Below are positions 41,683 to 50,304 of a stretch of 57,176 nucleotides of DNA, piece by piece. The notes beneath the pieces are model-generated. The model worked only from the letters and a program-made list of their open reading frames with translations, was not told where the DNA came from and ran no database searches. This DNA comes from DATGLE01 sp035294325 (GTDB lineage: Bacteria > Chloroflexota > Ktedonobacteria > Ktedonobacterales > Ktedonobacteraceae): positions 1 to 57,176 of the forward strand of contig DATGLE010000050.1 in the NCBI GenBank assembly GCA_035294325.1, given 5' to 3'. The translations under genes and the position numbers were made by a program. Numbering within the stretch: position 1 is the first letter of the stretch; each line of letters begins with the position of its first letter.

Positions 41683-43305
41683 ATGGTGCAGATACGGTTC
41701 CCAAAGGGGAAAGTTGTGCAGGAGCGCTATGTTGTCGAGGACCTGCTCGGCAAAGGCGGCTTCGGAGCGGTCTATCGTGTGCGGGATCGGCGCGTCAAAG
41801 GCAATCTCTTCGCGCTCAAGGAGGTGATCGACCCGGATGCGCGCCAGCGCGCCAGCTTCGCCTTTGAGGCCGAGCTGCTCAAGCGGCTCGATCATCGTGC
41901 GCTGCCCCGCGTCTATCGCGTCTTTGAGGATCATAAAAACAACCGCGTCTACATGCTGATGGACTATATCGACGGTCCAAATCTGGAGAGACTGCGCTAC
42001 CAGCAGCCGGAGCAGCGCTTTCCCCTGGCGCGCGTCATGAAGATCATGGCTCCGATCATCGAAGCCGTAAGCTACCTGCATGAGCAGCGTCCGCCTATTC
42101 TCCATCGCGACATCAAGCCGGCCAACATCATCGTCCCGACGGATGGCGACGATGCCGTGCTGGTGGATTTCGGCATCGCGAAGGAATATAACCAGGAGGG
42201 GACGACAACCGCGCTGCGCCACTGCTCCCCCGGCTATGGTGCTCCTGAACACTATGCCGGCGGGACCACCACGCGCACCGATATCTATAGCCTGGGTGCG
42301 ACGTTCTATACGCTGCTGACCGGAGAGGTCCCCGTTGACGCCTTGCAGCGCATGACGCAGCTCAGCGCCAGGGGTGCCGATCCGCTTATGCCCGCTGACC
42401 TGCTGGCTCCCGATATCCCCGAACCTGTAGCCGATACGCTGCAACGGGCTATGGCTATCGATAGCCGTGATCGCTTCGCCTCCGTCGACGAGTTCTGGCA
42501 GGCGCTCAAAGCGTGTTCCGGCGAGGGGGAAACTGCCGGGTCAGATACAGAGCAGGTGATAGCGTCCGAGCAATCAGCGGAATGGGAGGAGCCAGCGCCG
42601 CCGGAACTGCCCTCCGCGCCGGTTCCCACCATCTCTTCCTATCGGGATACCTCTGGAGAGCCGGAGGCAAGACGCGGCGGAAGAGGCCGCATATTATCTT
42701 TCTCGCTCACCGCCATCGCGCTCCTTGCGCTGTTGAGCGGCGGAATATTTAGCGTGAGCGTCTGGCAAGGAGCGGGCACAGCTCATAGCCATAAACCGGC
42801 TGCTATTTCTCCCGCGTTCACACAGGTTACGCACAAAGTAGTCAGGCCCACGCCATCCCCTTCACCCACGGCGCTGGCGGTGATCTTTCCGAGCCTGGCC
42901 CAAAGCTACGGCGGCAGCATTCATAATGTCCCGGCCAATGTGAGTTCTTCGCTCTCTCTCAAGATTCAGCAGAAGGGAGCGTCGATTTCTGGCTACCTGG
43001 CCCTCGGACCCGGGCTGCTGGGCAGTGGCAATTTTAGCGGCACGGTCTTCACCGATAACAGGATACAGTTTCTGGTGCCGGCTTCCGGCAAGATCCTGCC
43101 GCTTTTCTTTCAGGGCTATATACGGCCCGACGGCTCGCTTTCCGGCAAGTATTGTAGTTATCAGTACGGACAGTGTGATTACACAGCCGGCGGCTATGGG
43201 ACATGGAATGTGGTACCTCTCGCCGCGCGTGCGAATGACTCATCTCCAGCCCGATACCCTCCGAACGGCCGGGGAGCCTGGCATGCCGCGCTGCTGGAAC
43301 AATAG
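41683..43305 (+). CDS. Membrane Ser/Thr kinase with extracellular beta-domain (first copy)
   Basis: The 540-residue protein has a kinase domain (about 15-275) with LLGKGGFGAVYRV, the Lys in FALKEV, HRDIKPANI near 143, VDFGIAKEY, and an APE-like PGYGAPEHYA. A Pro-rich linker leads to one transmembrane segment (about 340-362). About 180 extracellular residues follow: a small beta-rich domain with SLKIQQKGASISGYLALG, GNFSGTVF, LFFQGYIRPDGSLSGKYCSY and TAGGYGTWNV. The same domain recurs in the next gene. Binding outside probably regulates the kinase inside; ligand and targets are unknown. The start is 20 bp after the NDH-2-like gene. Confidence 0.92.
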   Translation: MVQIRFPKGKVVQERYVVEDLLGKGGFGAVYRVRDRRVKGNLFALKEVIDPDARQRASFAFEAELLKRLDHRALPRVYRVFEDHKNNRVYMLMDYIDGPNLERLRYQQPEQRFPLARVMKIMAPIIEAVSYLHEQRPPILHRDIKPANIIVPTDGDDAVLVDFGIAKEYNQEGTTTALRHCSPGYGAPEHYAGGTTTRTDIYSLGATFYTLLTGEVPVDALQRMTQLSARGADPLMPADLLAPDIPEPVADTLQRAMAIDSRDRFASVDEFWQALKACSGEGETAGSDTEQVIASEQSAEWEEPAPPELPSAPVPTISSYRDTSGEPEARRGGRGRILSFSLTAIALLALLSGGIFSVSVWQGAGTAHSHKPAAISPAFTQVTHKVVRPTPSPSPTALAVIFPSLAQSYGGSIHNVPANVSSSLSLKIQQKGASISGYLALGPGLLGSGNFSGTVFTDNRIQFLVPASGKILPLFFQGYIRPDGSLSGKYCSYQYGQCDYTAGGYGTWNVVPLAARANDSSPARYPPNGRGAWHAALLEQ

Positions 43306-43420
43306 CGTTTCTGGCCGATATCCGCTCCCTGCCAGTTGCCCCTTCTGGGCCTGAGCTTCGCCTTGAAACTTCACGCGCGCCAATTTCGTGTTAGCTGAGT
43401 ATAGATGATGAAGCTATGAG

Positions 43421-45079
43421 GTGAAAGGTGTGCAAGGCATACGGACAACGCTGCCAATCGGCAGCGTGGTGCAGGGACGTTATCGTATCGAGGACCTGCT
43501 CGGCAAAGGCGGCTTCGGCGCCGTTTACCTGGTCAGAGATCAGCGCGTCAGAGGCAACCTGTTTGCGCTCAAAGAACTGATCGATTCGAGCAAGAAGGAG
43601 CGCGAACGATTCACATTTGAAGGTGAGGTGCTCAAGCGACTCGATCATCCTGCACTGCCTCGTGTCTATCGCGCGTTTGAAGATGATCGGAACATGCGCG
43701 CGTACATACTGATGGATTATATCGAGGGGCCAAACCTGGAGATATTGAGACTACAGCAGCCGGAGAAGCGCTTTACACTATCCCAGGCTCTCAAGATGAT
43801 GGCCCCTATCGTCTCTGCCGTTGTGTATTTACATAGGCAGAATCCCCCTATCGTCCACCGCGATATCAAGCCGTCTAATATCATTGTGCCACCGGCAGGC
43901 GATGAAACTGTGCTGGTGGATTTCGGCATTGCTAAAGAATACGATAAAGATGCGACAACGACGGCTGTCCGGCGCTGTTCCCCCGGCTACGGAGCGCCCG
44001 AGCAGTATGCGGTGGGGACGAACCCGCATACCGATATTTATGGTCTTGCCGCAACGCTCTACGTGCTGCTCACCGGTGTGGTGCCAGCCGACGCCTTTCA
44101 TCGTATGACGCAGATAGGCAGCAACGAGGTTGATCCCCTGGAGCCTGTAACGCGCTACGCGTCCGAGGTTCCTGAGGAGGTAGCGCAGGTCATTCAGCAC
44201 GCGATGGCAATTAACAGCAATGATCGCTATGCCTCCGTTGAGGAATTCTGGAAGGCGCTAAAGGATAGCGCCGGAGAAGATACGATGCCCCGGCTTGCAG
44301 CCGTTCCTCAATCACGGCCTGCCGGAACAGATACACCTCGTGTCGCTACTGCTCCTACGGTGGTCGTTACCAGGGATAGAGACACCGCAAGAGGCCGGAG
44401 GCGGGCGGTTCTGCTGCTGTTATTGATCGCGCTCGTCGTGCTGCTCCTGCTGGGAGGATTGTTCTCTGGCCCCGGCTTGCTGGAGAATGGAAGTAACACC
44501 GGCCATCCGGGGACAGCCTCTACCCCACCGCGATCAGCCACCCATGTCGTCACAGCGCCGGGGACGCATACCACTGCTACACCCACGTCTCCCGCGACGG
44601 CCACGCCAACAGCACATGCTACCGCGACAGCGACGGCCACGCCATCGGCGACCTATCCCCGACTGGCGGCAACCTATCAGGGCAATATCACCGATCAGTA
44701 TCCCCCATCTCCCGTCACTACTACCATGTCTCTTTCGCGCATCGAGCAGAATGGCGCGAATATCAGCGGCTATTTCACCGTTGGCTCTGAATTGCAAGGG
44801 AATGGGAACTTTCAGGGAAAGGTCTCCAGCGATAACAAGATCCAGTTCACTGTACAGAGCTATGGAGGACATCCACCCCTCTTCTTTCAAGGTAATATCC
44901 AGAAGGACGGCAGCATGTCGGGGACGTACTGTAGCTATGTGAATGGTCACTGTGACCAGACAGCCGGCGGCTATGGAACCTGGAGCGTTGGGCCTCCAAA
45001 CTCTGGATCGAGCAGCAGTATAGGAATAATTCTCGCCCTCTCCTGGTATTGGTGCGGCTCAGCCGCACCAGGGATCTAA
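43421..45079 (+). CDS. Membrane Ser/Thr kinase with extracellular beta-domain (second copy)
   Basis: This 552-residue paralogue of the preceding gene has the same plan: a kinase domain (LLGKGGFGAVYLV, FALKEL, HRDIKPSNIIV, VDFGIAKEY, PGYGAPEQYA), a transmembrane segment (about 327-345), a Thr/Pro/Ala-rich linker made of TATATP-like repeats (about 375-410), and an extracellular domain with MSLSRIEQNGANISGYF, GNFQGKVS, LFFQGNIQKDGSMSGTYCSY and TAGGYGTWSV. The start is a GTG. Its last 12 or so codons, ending SWYWCGSAAPGI, are encoded by palindrome element E. Tandem duplication is the simplest origin of the pair. Confidence 0.92.
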   Translation: MKGVQGIRTTLPIGSVVQGRYRIEDLLGKGGFGAVYLVRDQRVRGNLFALKELIDSSKKERERFTFEGEVLKRLDHPALPRVYRAFEDDRNMRAYILMDYIEGPNLEILRLQQPEKRFTLSQALKMMAPIVSAVVYLHRQNPPIVHRDIKPSNIIVPPAGDETVLVDFGIAKEYDKDATTTAVRRCSPGYGAPEQYAVGTNPHTDIYGLAATLYVLLTGVVPADAFHRMTQIGSNEVDPLEPVTRYASEVPEEVAQVIQHAMAINSNDRYASVEEFWKALKDSAGEDTMPRLAAVPQSRPAGTDTPRVATAPTVVVTRDRDTARGRRRAVLLLLLIALVVLLLLGGLFSGPGLLENGSNTGHPGTASTPPRSATHVVTAPGTHTTATPTSPATATPTAHATATATATPSATYPRLAATYQGNITDQYPPSPVTTTMSLSRIEQNGANISGYFTVGSELQGNGNFQGKVSSDNKIQFTVQSYGGHPPLFFQGNIQKDGSMSGTYCSYVNGHCDQTAGGYGTWSVGPPNSGSSSSIGIILALSWYWCGSAAPGI

Positions 45080-45153
45080 TATGTTGTGTGGGAACATGCG
45101 CTCCGCGCATGTTCCCACACAACATATTAGATAAAGCGAGCGCCGCAGGCGCT
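45074..45153 (+). repeat. Composite palindrome element E spanning the kinase stop codon
   Basis: A perfect 28-bp stem (45074-45101 with 45105-45132, loop TCC) has the apex ATGCGC-TCC-GCGCAT. The TAA stop of the kinase gene (45077-45079) lies inside the left arm. AGCGCC (45139-45144) and GGCGCT (45148-45153) form the short hairpin with loop GCA. A further 9-bp hairpin TGGTGCGGC-TCA-GCCGCACCA sits just before the long stem inside the coding end. Confidence 0.9.
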
Positions 45154-45293
45154 GGTGCCAGAAAGCAGACATCTATGAAATTCCCTGTAACCCCGGTCAT
45201 GTCAGCGGCGTGTACGTAGTCGAAGGACTGAGATAGCGATGAGGGGATCCATCACTGTGTGGATCCTGCCTGTTTTAGAAAGGAACCTGCGCG

Positions 45294-45905
45294 ATGACAA
45301 CTAAAAGCCATACCGGAATGAAGCAGGGGAGGCTCGAAGCCCAGCCAAAGCTTCAGCAGAGGTCGTATGAGATCCAGCCTTTCGGTCAGCAGCACACTGT
45401 GCCGATAGGGCTGCCCGAAGATGCGATCAAGAAGAATGTCGAGATGCTCAACAGGCTGCTCGCCGATTCGATCACGCTCTATCTGCTCTATAAGAAGCAT
45501 CACTGGCAGGTAGCAGGTCCAACTTTCTACCAGTTGCACCTGCTGCTCGATCAGCATGCCGAGGAGGTGTTGACCACCGTGGACCTCCTCGCGGAGCGCA
45601 TTCAGGCGCTGGGCGGCGTCTCGGTAGCGATGCCGCAGGATGTGTCTGAAATGACGCAGATAGAGCGCCCACCGCGCGGCGAGGAGAATGTCCCATCCAT
45701 GCTGGCTCGCACTGTGAATGCGCACTCGGCCATCATCAAACTGCTGCGTGAAGCCATCGAGGTCACGGAAGAGAATAAGGACTGGGGCACCAATGATTTG
45801 CTGATGTCTGACGTTCTGCGCATGCATGAGAAGCAAGTCTGGCTCATTTCGCAGCATCTTGTCGATACGCCGCTCGTCGAAAGCGATAGATCGAACGGGG
45901 CTTAG
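45294..45905 (+). CDS. dps: Dps-family ferritin-like protein
   Basis: The 203-residue protein matches the Dps family: LNRLLADSITLYLLYKKHHWQVAGPTFYQLHLLLDQHAEEVLTTVDLLAERIQALGG in pieces over about residues 50-105. The ferroxidase His of KKHHW and the Asp-x-His-x-x-Glu of DQHAEE are present, and the helices are of the usual length. It has an N-terminal extension of about 40 residues, polar and basic (KLQQRSYEIQPFG), that could bind DNA. Dps oxidises and stores iron with peroxide and protects DNA under stress. It is monocistronic, with a convergent neighbour behind a strong inverted repeat. Confidence 0.93.
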   Translation: MTTKSHTGMKQGRLEAQPKLQQRSYEIQPFGQQHTVPIGLPEDAIKKNVEMLNRLLADSITLYLLYKKHHWQVAGPTFYQLHLLLDQHAEEVLTTVDLLAERIQALGGVSVAMPQDVSEMTQIERPPRGEENVPSMLARTVNAHSAIIKLLREAIEVTEENKDWGTNDLLMSDVLRMHEKQVWLISQHLVDTPLVESDRSNGA

Positions 45906-45926
45906 CGCCCCTCCTGATCTATTATC

Positions 45927-45975
45927 ATGCAAGCAGAAGATCAGTCGGCCGCGTCGATTGATCTTCTGCTTGCAT
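45927..45975. terminator. Bidirectional terminator between dps and the permease
   Basis: ATGCAAGCAGAAGATCA (45927-45943) pairs perfectly with TGATCTTCTGCTTGCAT (45959-45975), 17 bp. It separates the convergent dps and permease genes, whose ends are 78 bp apart. Confidence 0.8.
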
Positions 45976-45982
45976 AGAAATA

Positions 45983-47476
45983 TCATTCTGAAAAAGCCTC
46001 CCATCTGGCCTCGCCATTTGCCAGCATGCTGCACACAGCCGTGACGACAAGGCACGCGAAGGCCAGGCCGCCGACAGCTTCCCACCATGCCTGATTGCTC
46101 ATCAGGTTCGCCACCCATGAATTGAACAGCGCGTCGAAGATTGTCACCATGCAGGCGATGAAGCCGACGGCGGCGCTGCTCCAGATAATCCACATGGGGA
46201 AGAGGCGCCGCCGGCAAAATTCCTTTGGGGAGCGCAGGTAGAGAAAAACGATATCGACGAAGAAGAACGCGGTTGCCAGCGCCCAGATCATAGTCAGAGC
46301 CGCCAGGTTGACGGAGAAGAAGATGGCGGCGAGGTTCATGGGCGTACCGAACCAGGCGATGGTGGGCGCCAGGATGAAGATTATCAGGATCAGCAGCGCG
46401 GAGGCCAGTGTCTGGGCGATGACGGCGTTGCGGGGAGCGCGCGCGCGATTGAGCCGCGCCAGGCCCACGGGGATGCGCTGATCGATGCTCGCCGTCATAA
46501 GCAGGCGCGCGCTGATGTGGACATAGAAGAGCGCCGCCAGCAGAAGCTCGGTCATAATGCAGATCACGACGATATTGCTCACGAACTTGCCGAGCACTCC
46601 CGAAACCATCGTGATAACGTCGAAAGGCGCAATTGCGGCGCCCGCGATAGCCGCCTCGCCATGCACAATCAACATTGCCAGCGCGGTCACGAAATAGCAG
46701 GCAAAAACCAGCGGCAGTCCCCAGCGTAGATGACGTATCACCGCCTGTTCTCTTCTCAACTCTCCTGCCAGATTTAAGGGGCCGGAGGCGCCAATGTAGT
46801 TGAGCGTGATCAGGCCGAACACTGGAAACGTTCCGGCGCCGGGCAGCCAGCTTGAGATGTGATGAAATGAGATCATCGCGGCGTGCCCGCTCGCCAGCCA
46901 GACAACGGAGGCAAGCGCGACCAGCAGCACGGCCAGCATAATCAGAATGAAACCGGCATTGAAGAGGTTATGGATCCTGCGGGAGCGCTGCGTCGCCAGT
47001 AGCCCGACGAAGGCCAGCATCGCCAGCATCACGACTCCCTGCTGCCACGGTTTCGTCAACCAGGCCGCGTTCAAGCCCTGCATCATGGTGATCTCTCCAT
47101 TGAGCGCCGTCACTACCGCCATGACGCCGCTCAGCCAGAAGCAGAAGCCGACAAAGAAGCTCCAGAAAGGTCCCAGTGCGCGGTGCGTCCAGTTGTAGAG
47201 AGAGCCTTCATGGGGAAGGAGCGCGCCGAGCTGCGCGGTAATGAGGGTGCAGGGAATGAAGAAAACGAGACAGCCGACGACCAGGTAAACCAGGCCAATG
47301 CCGCCGGATGCGGCAGTGATTACTGCGCTGGGCATCAAGAAAAGTGCGATCACGAATGCAGCAGTCATGTCGAATGTGCTCAGAATGCGCGGCATGGCCC
47401 TGGGAACATACGTCTCCGATAACAGCGTGTGTGATGCGTGAGGAATATATGTAGAGGTGCGGATCTTTATCGCCAT
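45983..47476 (-). CDS. APC-superfamily amino acid permease
   Basis: From the ATG at 47476, with AAAGGGGG upstream, the protein has 497 residues and about 12 hydrophobic segments, the standard APC size. Features are FDMTAAFVIALFLMPSAVITAASGGIGLVYLVVG and LGALLPHEGSLYNWTHRALGPFWSF in short pieces, the latter with the conserved EGS(L)Y(N)W word, and ITLNYIGASGPLNLAGELRREQ after the fifth or sixth helix. It should move an amino acid or polyamine across the membrane; the substrate is not evident. A longer start at 47569 would add 31 unconserved residues. Confidence 0.88.
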   Translation of the reverse strand: MAIKIRTSTYIPHASHTLLSETYVPRAMPRILSTFDMTAAFVIALFLMPSAVITAASGGIGLVYLVVGCLVFFIPCTLITAQLGALLPHEGSLYNWTHRALGPFWSFFVGFCFWLSGVMAVVTALNGEITMMQGLNAAWLTKPWQQGVVMLAMLAFVGLLATQRSRRIHNLFNAGFILIMLAVLLVALASVVWLASGHAAMISFHHISSWLPGAGTFPVFGLITLNYIGASGPLNLAGELRREQAVIRHLRWGLPLVFACYFVTALAMLIVHGEAAIAGAAIAPFDVITMVSGVLGKFVSNIVVICIMTELLLAALFYVHISARLLMTASIDQRIPVGLARLNRARAPRNAVIAQTLASALLILIIFILAPTIAWFGTPMNLAAIFFSVNLAALTMIWALATAFFFVDIVFLYLRSPKEFCRRRLFPMWIIWSSAAVGFIACMVTIFDALFNSWVANLMSNQAWWEAVGGLAFACLVVTAVCSMLANGEARWEAFSE

Positions 47477-47588
47477 ATGGCCCCCTTTCCAATCTCCCTG
47501 TCCTGCAACGGTTGATGCAGCGTCATGGTGCATACTCTGCGTCTTCATCCTTGTCGGCCGGCTGCTCATGGGGCTTCGCCAGCCCGGA

Positions 47589-47670
47589 ATTTAGTTTGTT
47601 GCTATGGAGTAATGCGCTTCGCGCATTACTCCATAGCAACAAACTAAATAAGACGAGCGCCACAGGCGCT
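47589..47670 (+). repeat. Composite palindrome element F upstream of the permease gene
   Basis: Perfect 29-bp stem 47589-47617 / 47621-47649 with loop TTC, apex AATGCGC-TTC-GCGCATT. AGCGCC (47656-47661) and GGCGCT (47665-47670) then form the short hairpin, here with loop ACA. It is oriented like A, C and E, with the permease gene divergent from it. Confidence 0.9.
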
Positions 47671-48123
47671 TGCAGGCGATGTAACATATAGGTAAATGCG
47701 TATCTTATATAAGAGAATAGTGCTGGCGCAATTATAAGGCACTTTCTTATGTATGTCGATAAGCAAAAAAGAGAAGCATTGAAAAATACACGTAAACAGG
47801 TATATGCGGGTAAGAAAGCATGCATTAAGCTGTCCATTCTGACCCATTTTGAGTAAGCAGGAAGAGTCATACCAGATAGTACTAAGCACATAGGTTTTGC
47901 TAAACGGATGATGTATTTTATAAGCAGGGCTATTATAAATTAGAGATGTAATCAGCGTTCCTTCAAAATATCCATGGCGGTTCACGGTGGGGGGACCGTT
48001 CGTGGCTAATTTACAGTTCAGGACGATGAAATATCAACGGTGTTCTGTCTGTGAACTGAACCAGCGGGTTTCGTAGTTTCTGCTTTTGAAAGAGGCTGCT
48101 CATTACTGGCCGGGGTAAGTTAT
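47671..48123. other. AT-rich intergenic region
   Basis: Much more AT-rich than its surroundings, with stretches such as CTTATATAAGAG and AAAATACACG. Open frames on the minus strand (up to 47985) lack family resemblance and ribosome-binding sites; I see no credible gene. The base composition suggests foreign or promoter-rich DNA. Confidence 0.5.
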
Positions 48124-48723
48124 ATGCAATCGTCACGAGAAACTATGACGGACAACCTCGCAGATATTATCCAGCTTATACATCTTGGATCCAGAGATGG
48201 CACGCTCACCGTTGAACGTAGTACTGGAGGGATAGTCGAGGAAGGATATATAGTGTTCGTTAACGGCACGGTTGTTGATGCGAGGGCAGGCCAGTACAGC
48301 GGGCTGGCTGCATTCAACTATCTCAATACATGGGGCACATGCCGCTTTTCCTTCTTGAGTGGTACGACCACCACGCAGCCGCTGACGGGGGCATCTGTGT
48401 CAGGGCCGGTCAATGGGGCCAATGGCGCATCCACTGCTCATCCATCTTCCGCGCGCATCATGACGCCGCTGCCTGGCAGCGCGGCCAGGACCTACAATGG
48501 CGGACCGGCGTCCCCGTACAACTTTCCCGTGCGTTTACTATCAGATGGGGAGGCGTTGCAGTATCTAGAATCCGCTCAGATCCCGCGCCTGCACCGGCGC
48601 CTGCTCTTGCTGGTGAATGGTCAGCGCAGCACCAACGAGCTTGCCCGCTTAGTGGGACGAAGCCTCGTGGAAGTACAGACCTTGCTCAATGATTTAGAGC
48701 GTGCCGGTCTTATTCGACAGTAG
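48124..48723 (+). CDS. DUF4388-domain protein with C-terminal helical domain
   Basis: The 199-residue protein opens with a DUF4388/PatA-type domain (residues about 7-80): DNLADIIQLIHLGSRDGTLTVER, EEGYIVFVNGTVVDAR and AFNYLNTWGTCRFSFL. After a Ser/Thr/Pro/Gly-rich linker (about 84-140) comes a helical part (LLSDGEALQYLESAQIPRLHRRLLLLVNGQRSTNELARLVG) that looks like a winged helix. Proteins with DUF4388 occur in two-component and motility pathways, often as partners of receptors. It is first in a same-strand set with the Cache-domain and XylF-like proteins. The start has GGGGTAAG upstream. Confidence 0.85.
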   Translation: MQSSRETMTDNLADIIQLIHLGSRDGTLTVERSTGGIVEEGYIVFVNGTVVDARAGQYSGLAAFNYLNTWGTCRFSFLSGTTTTQPLTGASVSGPVNGANGASTAHPSSARIMTPLPGSAARTYNGGPASPYNFPVRLLSDGEALQYLESAQIPRLHRRLLLLVNGQRSTNELARLVGRSLVEVQTLLNDLERAGLIRQ

Positions 48724-48751
48724 GTGCTATGTTTCCCGGAGGGAGCTATCC

Positions 48752-50266
48752 ATGTCCACACGAGTATCTATATCATCTCCCCGAAAAGGGCTATCTCTTA
48801 CTATCCGTGTCTCAGCGCTACTTATTGCGGCGGTGGTCCTGCCATTGCTGATTACGGTTGTGGGCAGCGAGGCGATTCTGCGCCCGACGCTCATAGCGCA
48901 GGCGGCTACCGAAATGGGTAACGACGCCCAGTCGCACGAGCAGGCTATAGATGCCCTGTTTATCGCTCGCCTGGAAGATTTAGGCTATCTCGGGCAGTTC
49001 TTCGCGATCCAGCGTTTCCTCGCCGGAGATCTGCTCTACAGGCAGCAGGCGATCAATGAACTGGCGCTGGGATACCACCTGGACGCGAACTATAGCGCCT
49101 GGACCTTATTTGACACAAACGGTAGGCCGCTCCTTTCCTATCCCGCCTTGCCCTCACCGCGCGGCAAATACATGATCGCGCCGGAAATCATGGAGCAGTT
49201 GCGCAGTACGCACAAGACGCTGATCTCGGATGTCTATTTTGACGATAACACCCATTCTGCCTTTGTCGATATGTATACTGCGATTACCTCCCCGCAAGGC
49301 GCTCTGCTGGGCATTGGACGCTCGACGCTCACTCTCAATGAGATATGGACGGCGGTAAATAATGAGACCAACGCCGCGCCCGGCAGCTTTGCAATGATTA
49401 TTGATGGACATGGCGTGCGTATCGCCTACACCAATACCGATTCTACCTTGACCACGCTGCCACCGGCGCTTTTCAAGGCTATCGCACCACTGCCGACAGC
49501 GTTTCAGCAGCGCATTAAAGATGAGGATCTCTATGGCAGCAGCCGCACAGGTGTCTCCGTTCTGCCCGATCCATCGCTGGTAGCGCAGCAGCAGGGCAAG
49601 CAGGACGAGGGAACCTTCCAGTTCACCCCTGCCCTGCAAAAGCAGGATTACCAGGCTTACCAGGTACGCTGCCAGGTTGTGCCCTGGACGTATATCGTGC
49701 TCAGGCCGATCAACACGATTACCGGAGCTGCCAATCAGCAGGATGTCTACCTTGTTGTGCTCGCGGCTATCATTACAGTGCTGGCGGCCTTCGTCGGCCT
49801 CTTTGTGGGACGAGGCATTACCCGTCCCATCCTGCGTTCGGTCTCGTCGCTGATTAAAAGCAGTGAGATGCTGAAAACGCTGGCGGCGCGTGAGCAGGCA
49901 ACCGCTACGGAGCAGAAGTGGATCGTCGAGTCCGCACAGGCGGGGCTGAAATCGGTGCAATATTACGCCGGGGCGGGCAATATCGCCGCGCGCAAGCTGA
50001 ATGAAACGGGGCAGGATCTGGTAAGCCATTGGGAGAGGCTGGATGCTTTCAACAAGCAGCGGTACCTGAATGATATCCTGACGGCGGCGAGTTACCTTGA
50101 GAAAGCTACTACCCATCAGGAGCGCAGCAGCAAAAACCTCTCTACGGCGATACGCGTTACCAACCAGGTGACGGACCAGCTGCTTTCAGGCGCTACCTCT
50201 GCATCCGAGGCTGCCGCGCAACTGGAAGAGGTTATCAGACAACTGCGGGGCGTGGTTGGTGAATAG
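48752..50266 (+). CDS. Double-Cache-like membrane receptor without an output domain
   Basis: The 504-residue protein starts at ATG 48752, with GGAGGGAGC upstream. It has two transmembrane segments (about 20-40 and 340-362) enclosing a large extracytoplasmic region with Cache-type words: WTLFDTNGRPLLSYP, ALLGIGRSTLTLNEIWTAVN and FAMIIDGHGVRIAYTNTDST. After the second segment, GRGITRPILRSVSSLIKSSEMLKTLA is HAMP-like, and then a long helical region of about 110 residues ends at the C-terminus. No kinase, cyclase or MCP signalling hairpin is recognisable. It may signal through the DUF4388 protein encoded just upstream. Confidence 0.85.
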   Translation: MSTRVSISSPRKGLSLTIRVSALLIAAVVLPLLITVVGSEAILRPTLIAQAATEMGNDAQSHEQAIDALFIARLEDLGYLGQFFAIQRFLAGDLLYRQQAINELALGYHLDANYSAWTLFDTNGRPLLSYPALPSPRGKYMIAPEIMEQLRSTHKTLISDVYFDDNTHSAFVDMYTAITSPQGALLGIGRSTLTLNEIWTAVNNETNAAPGSFAMIIDGHGVRIAYTNTDSTLTTLPPALFKAIAPLPTAFQQRIKDEDLYGSSRTGVSVLPDPSLVAQQQGKQDEGTFQFTPALQKQDYQAYQVRCQVVPWTYIVLRPINTITGAANQQDVYLVVLAAIITVLAAFVGLFVGRGITRPILRSVSSLIKSSEMLKTLAAREQATATEQKWIVESAQAGLKSVQYYAGAGNIAARKLNETGQDLVSHWERLDAFNKQRYLNDILTAASYLEKATTHQERSSKNLSTAIRVTNQVTDQLLSGATSASEAAAQLEEVIRQLRGVVGE

Positions 50267-50304
50267 CTACAGGCAAGGAGCATTTGAAAAAGGAGCTTTG
50301 AAAT

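Noticed and set aside
47523..47985. Minus-strand frames in the AT-rich region upstream of the DUF4388 gene
   Set aside because: Low-complexity, no family resemblance, overlap with palindrome element F, and no ribosome-binding site.
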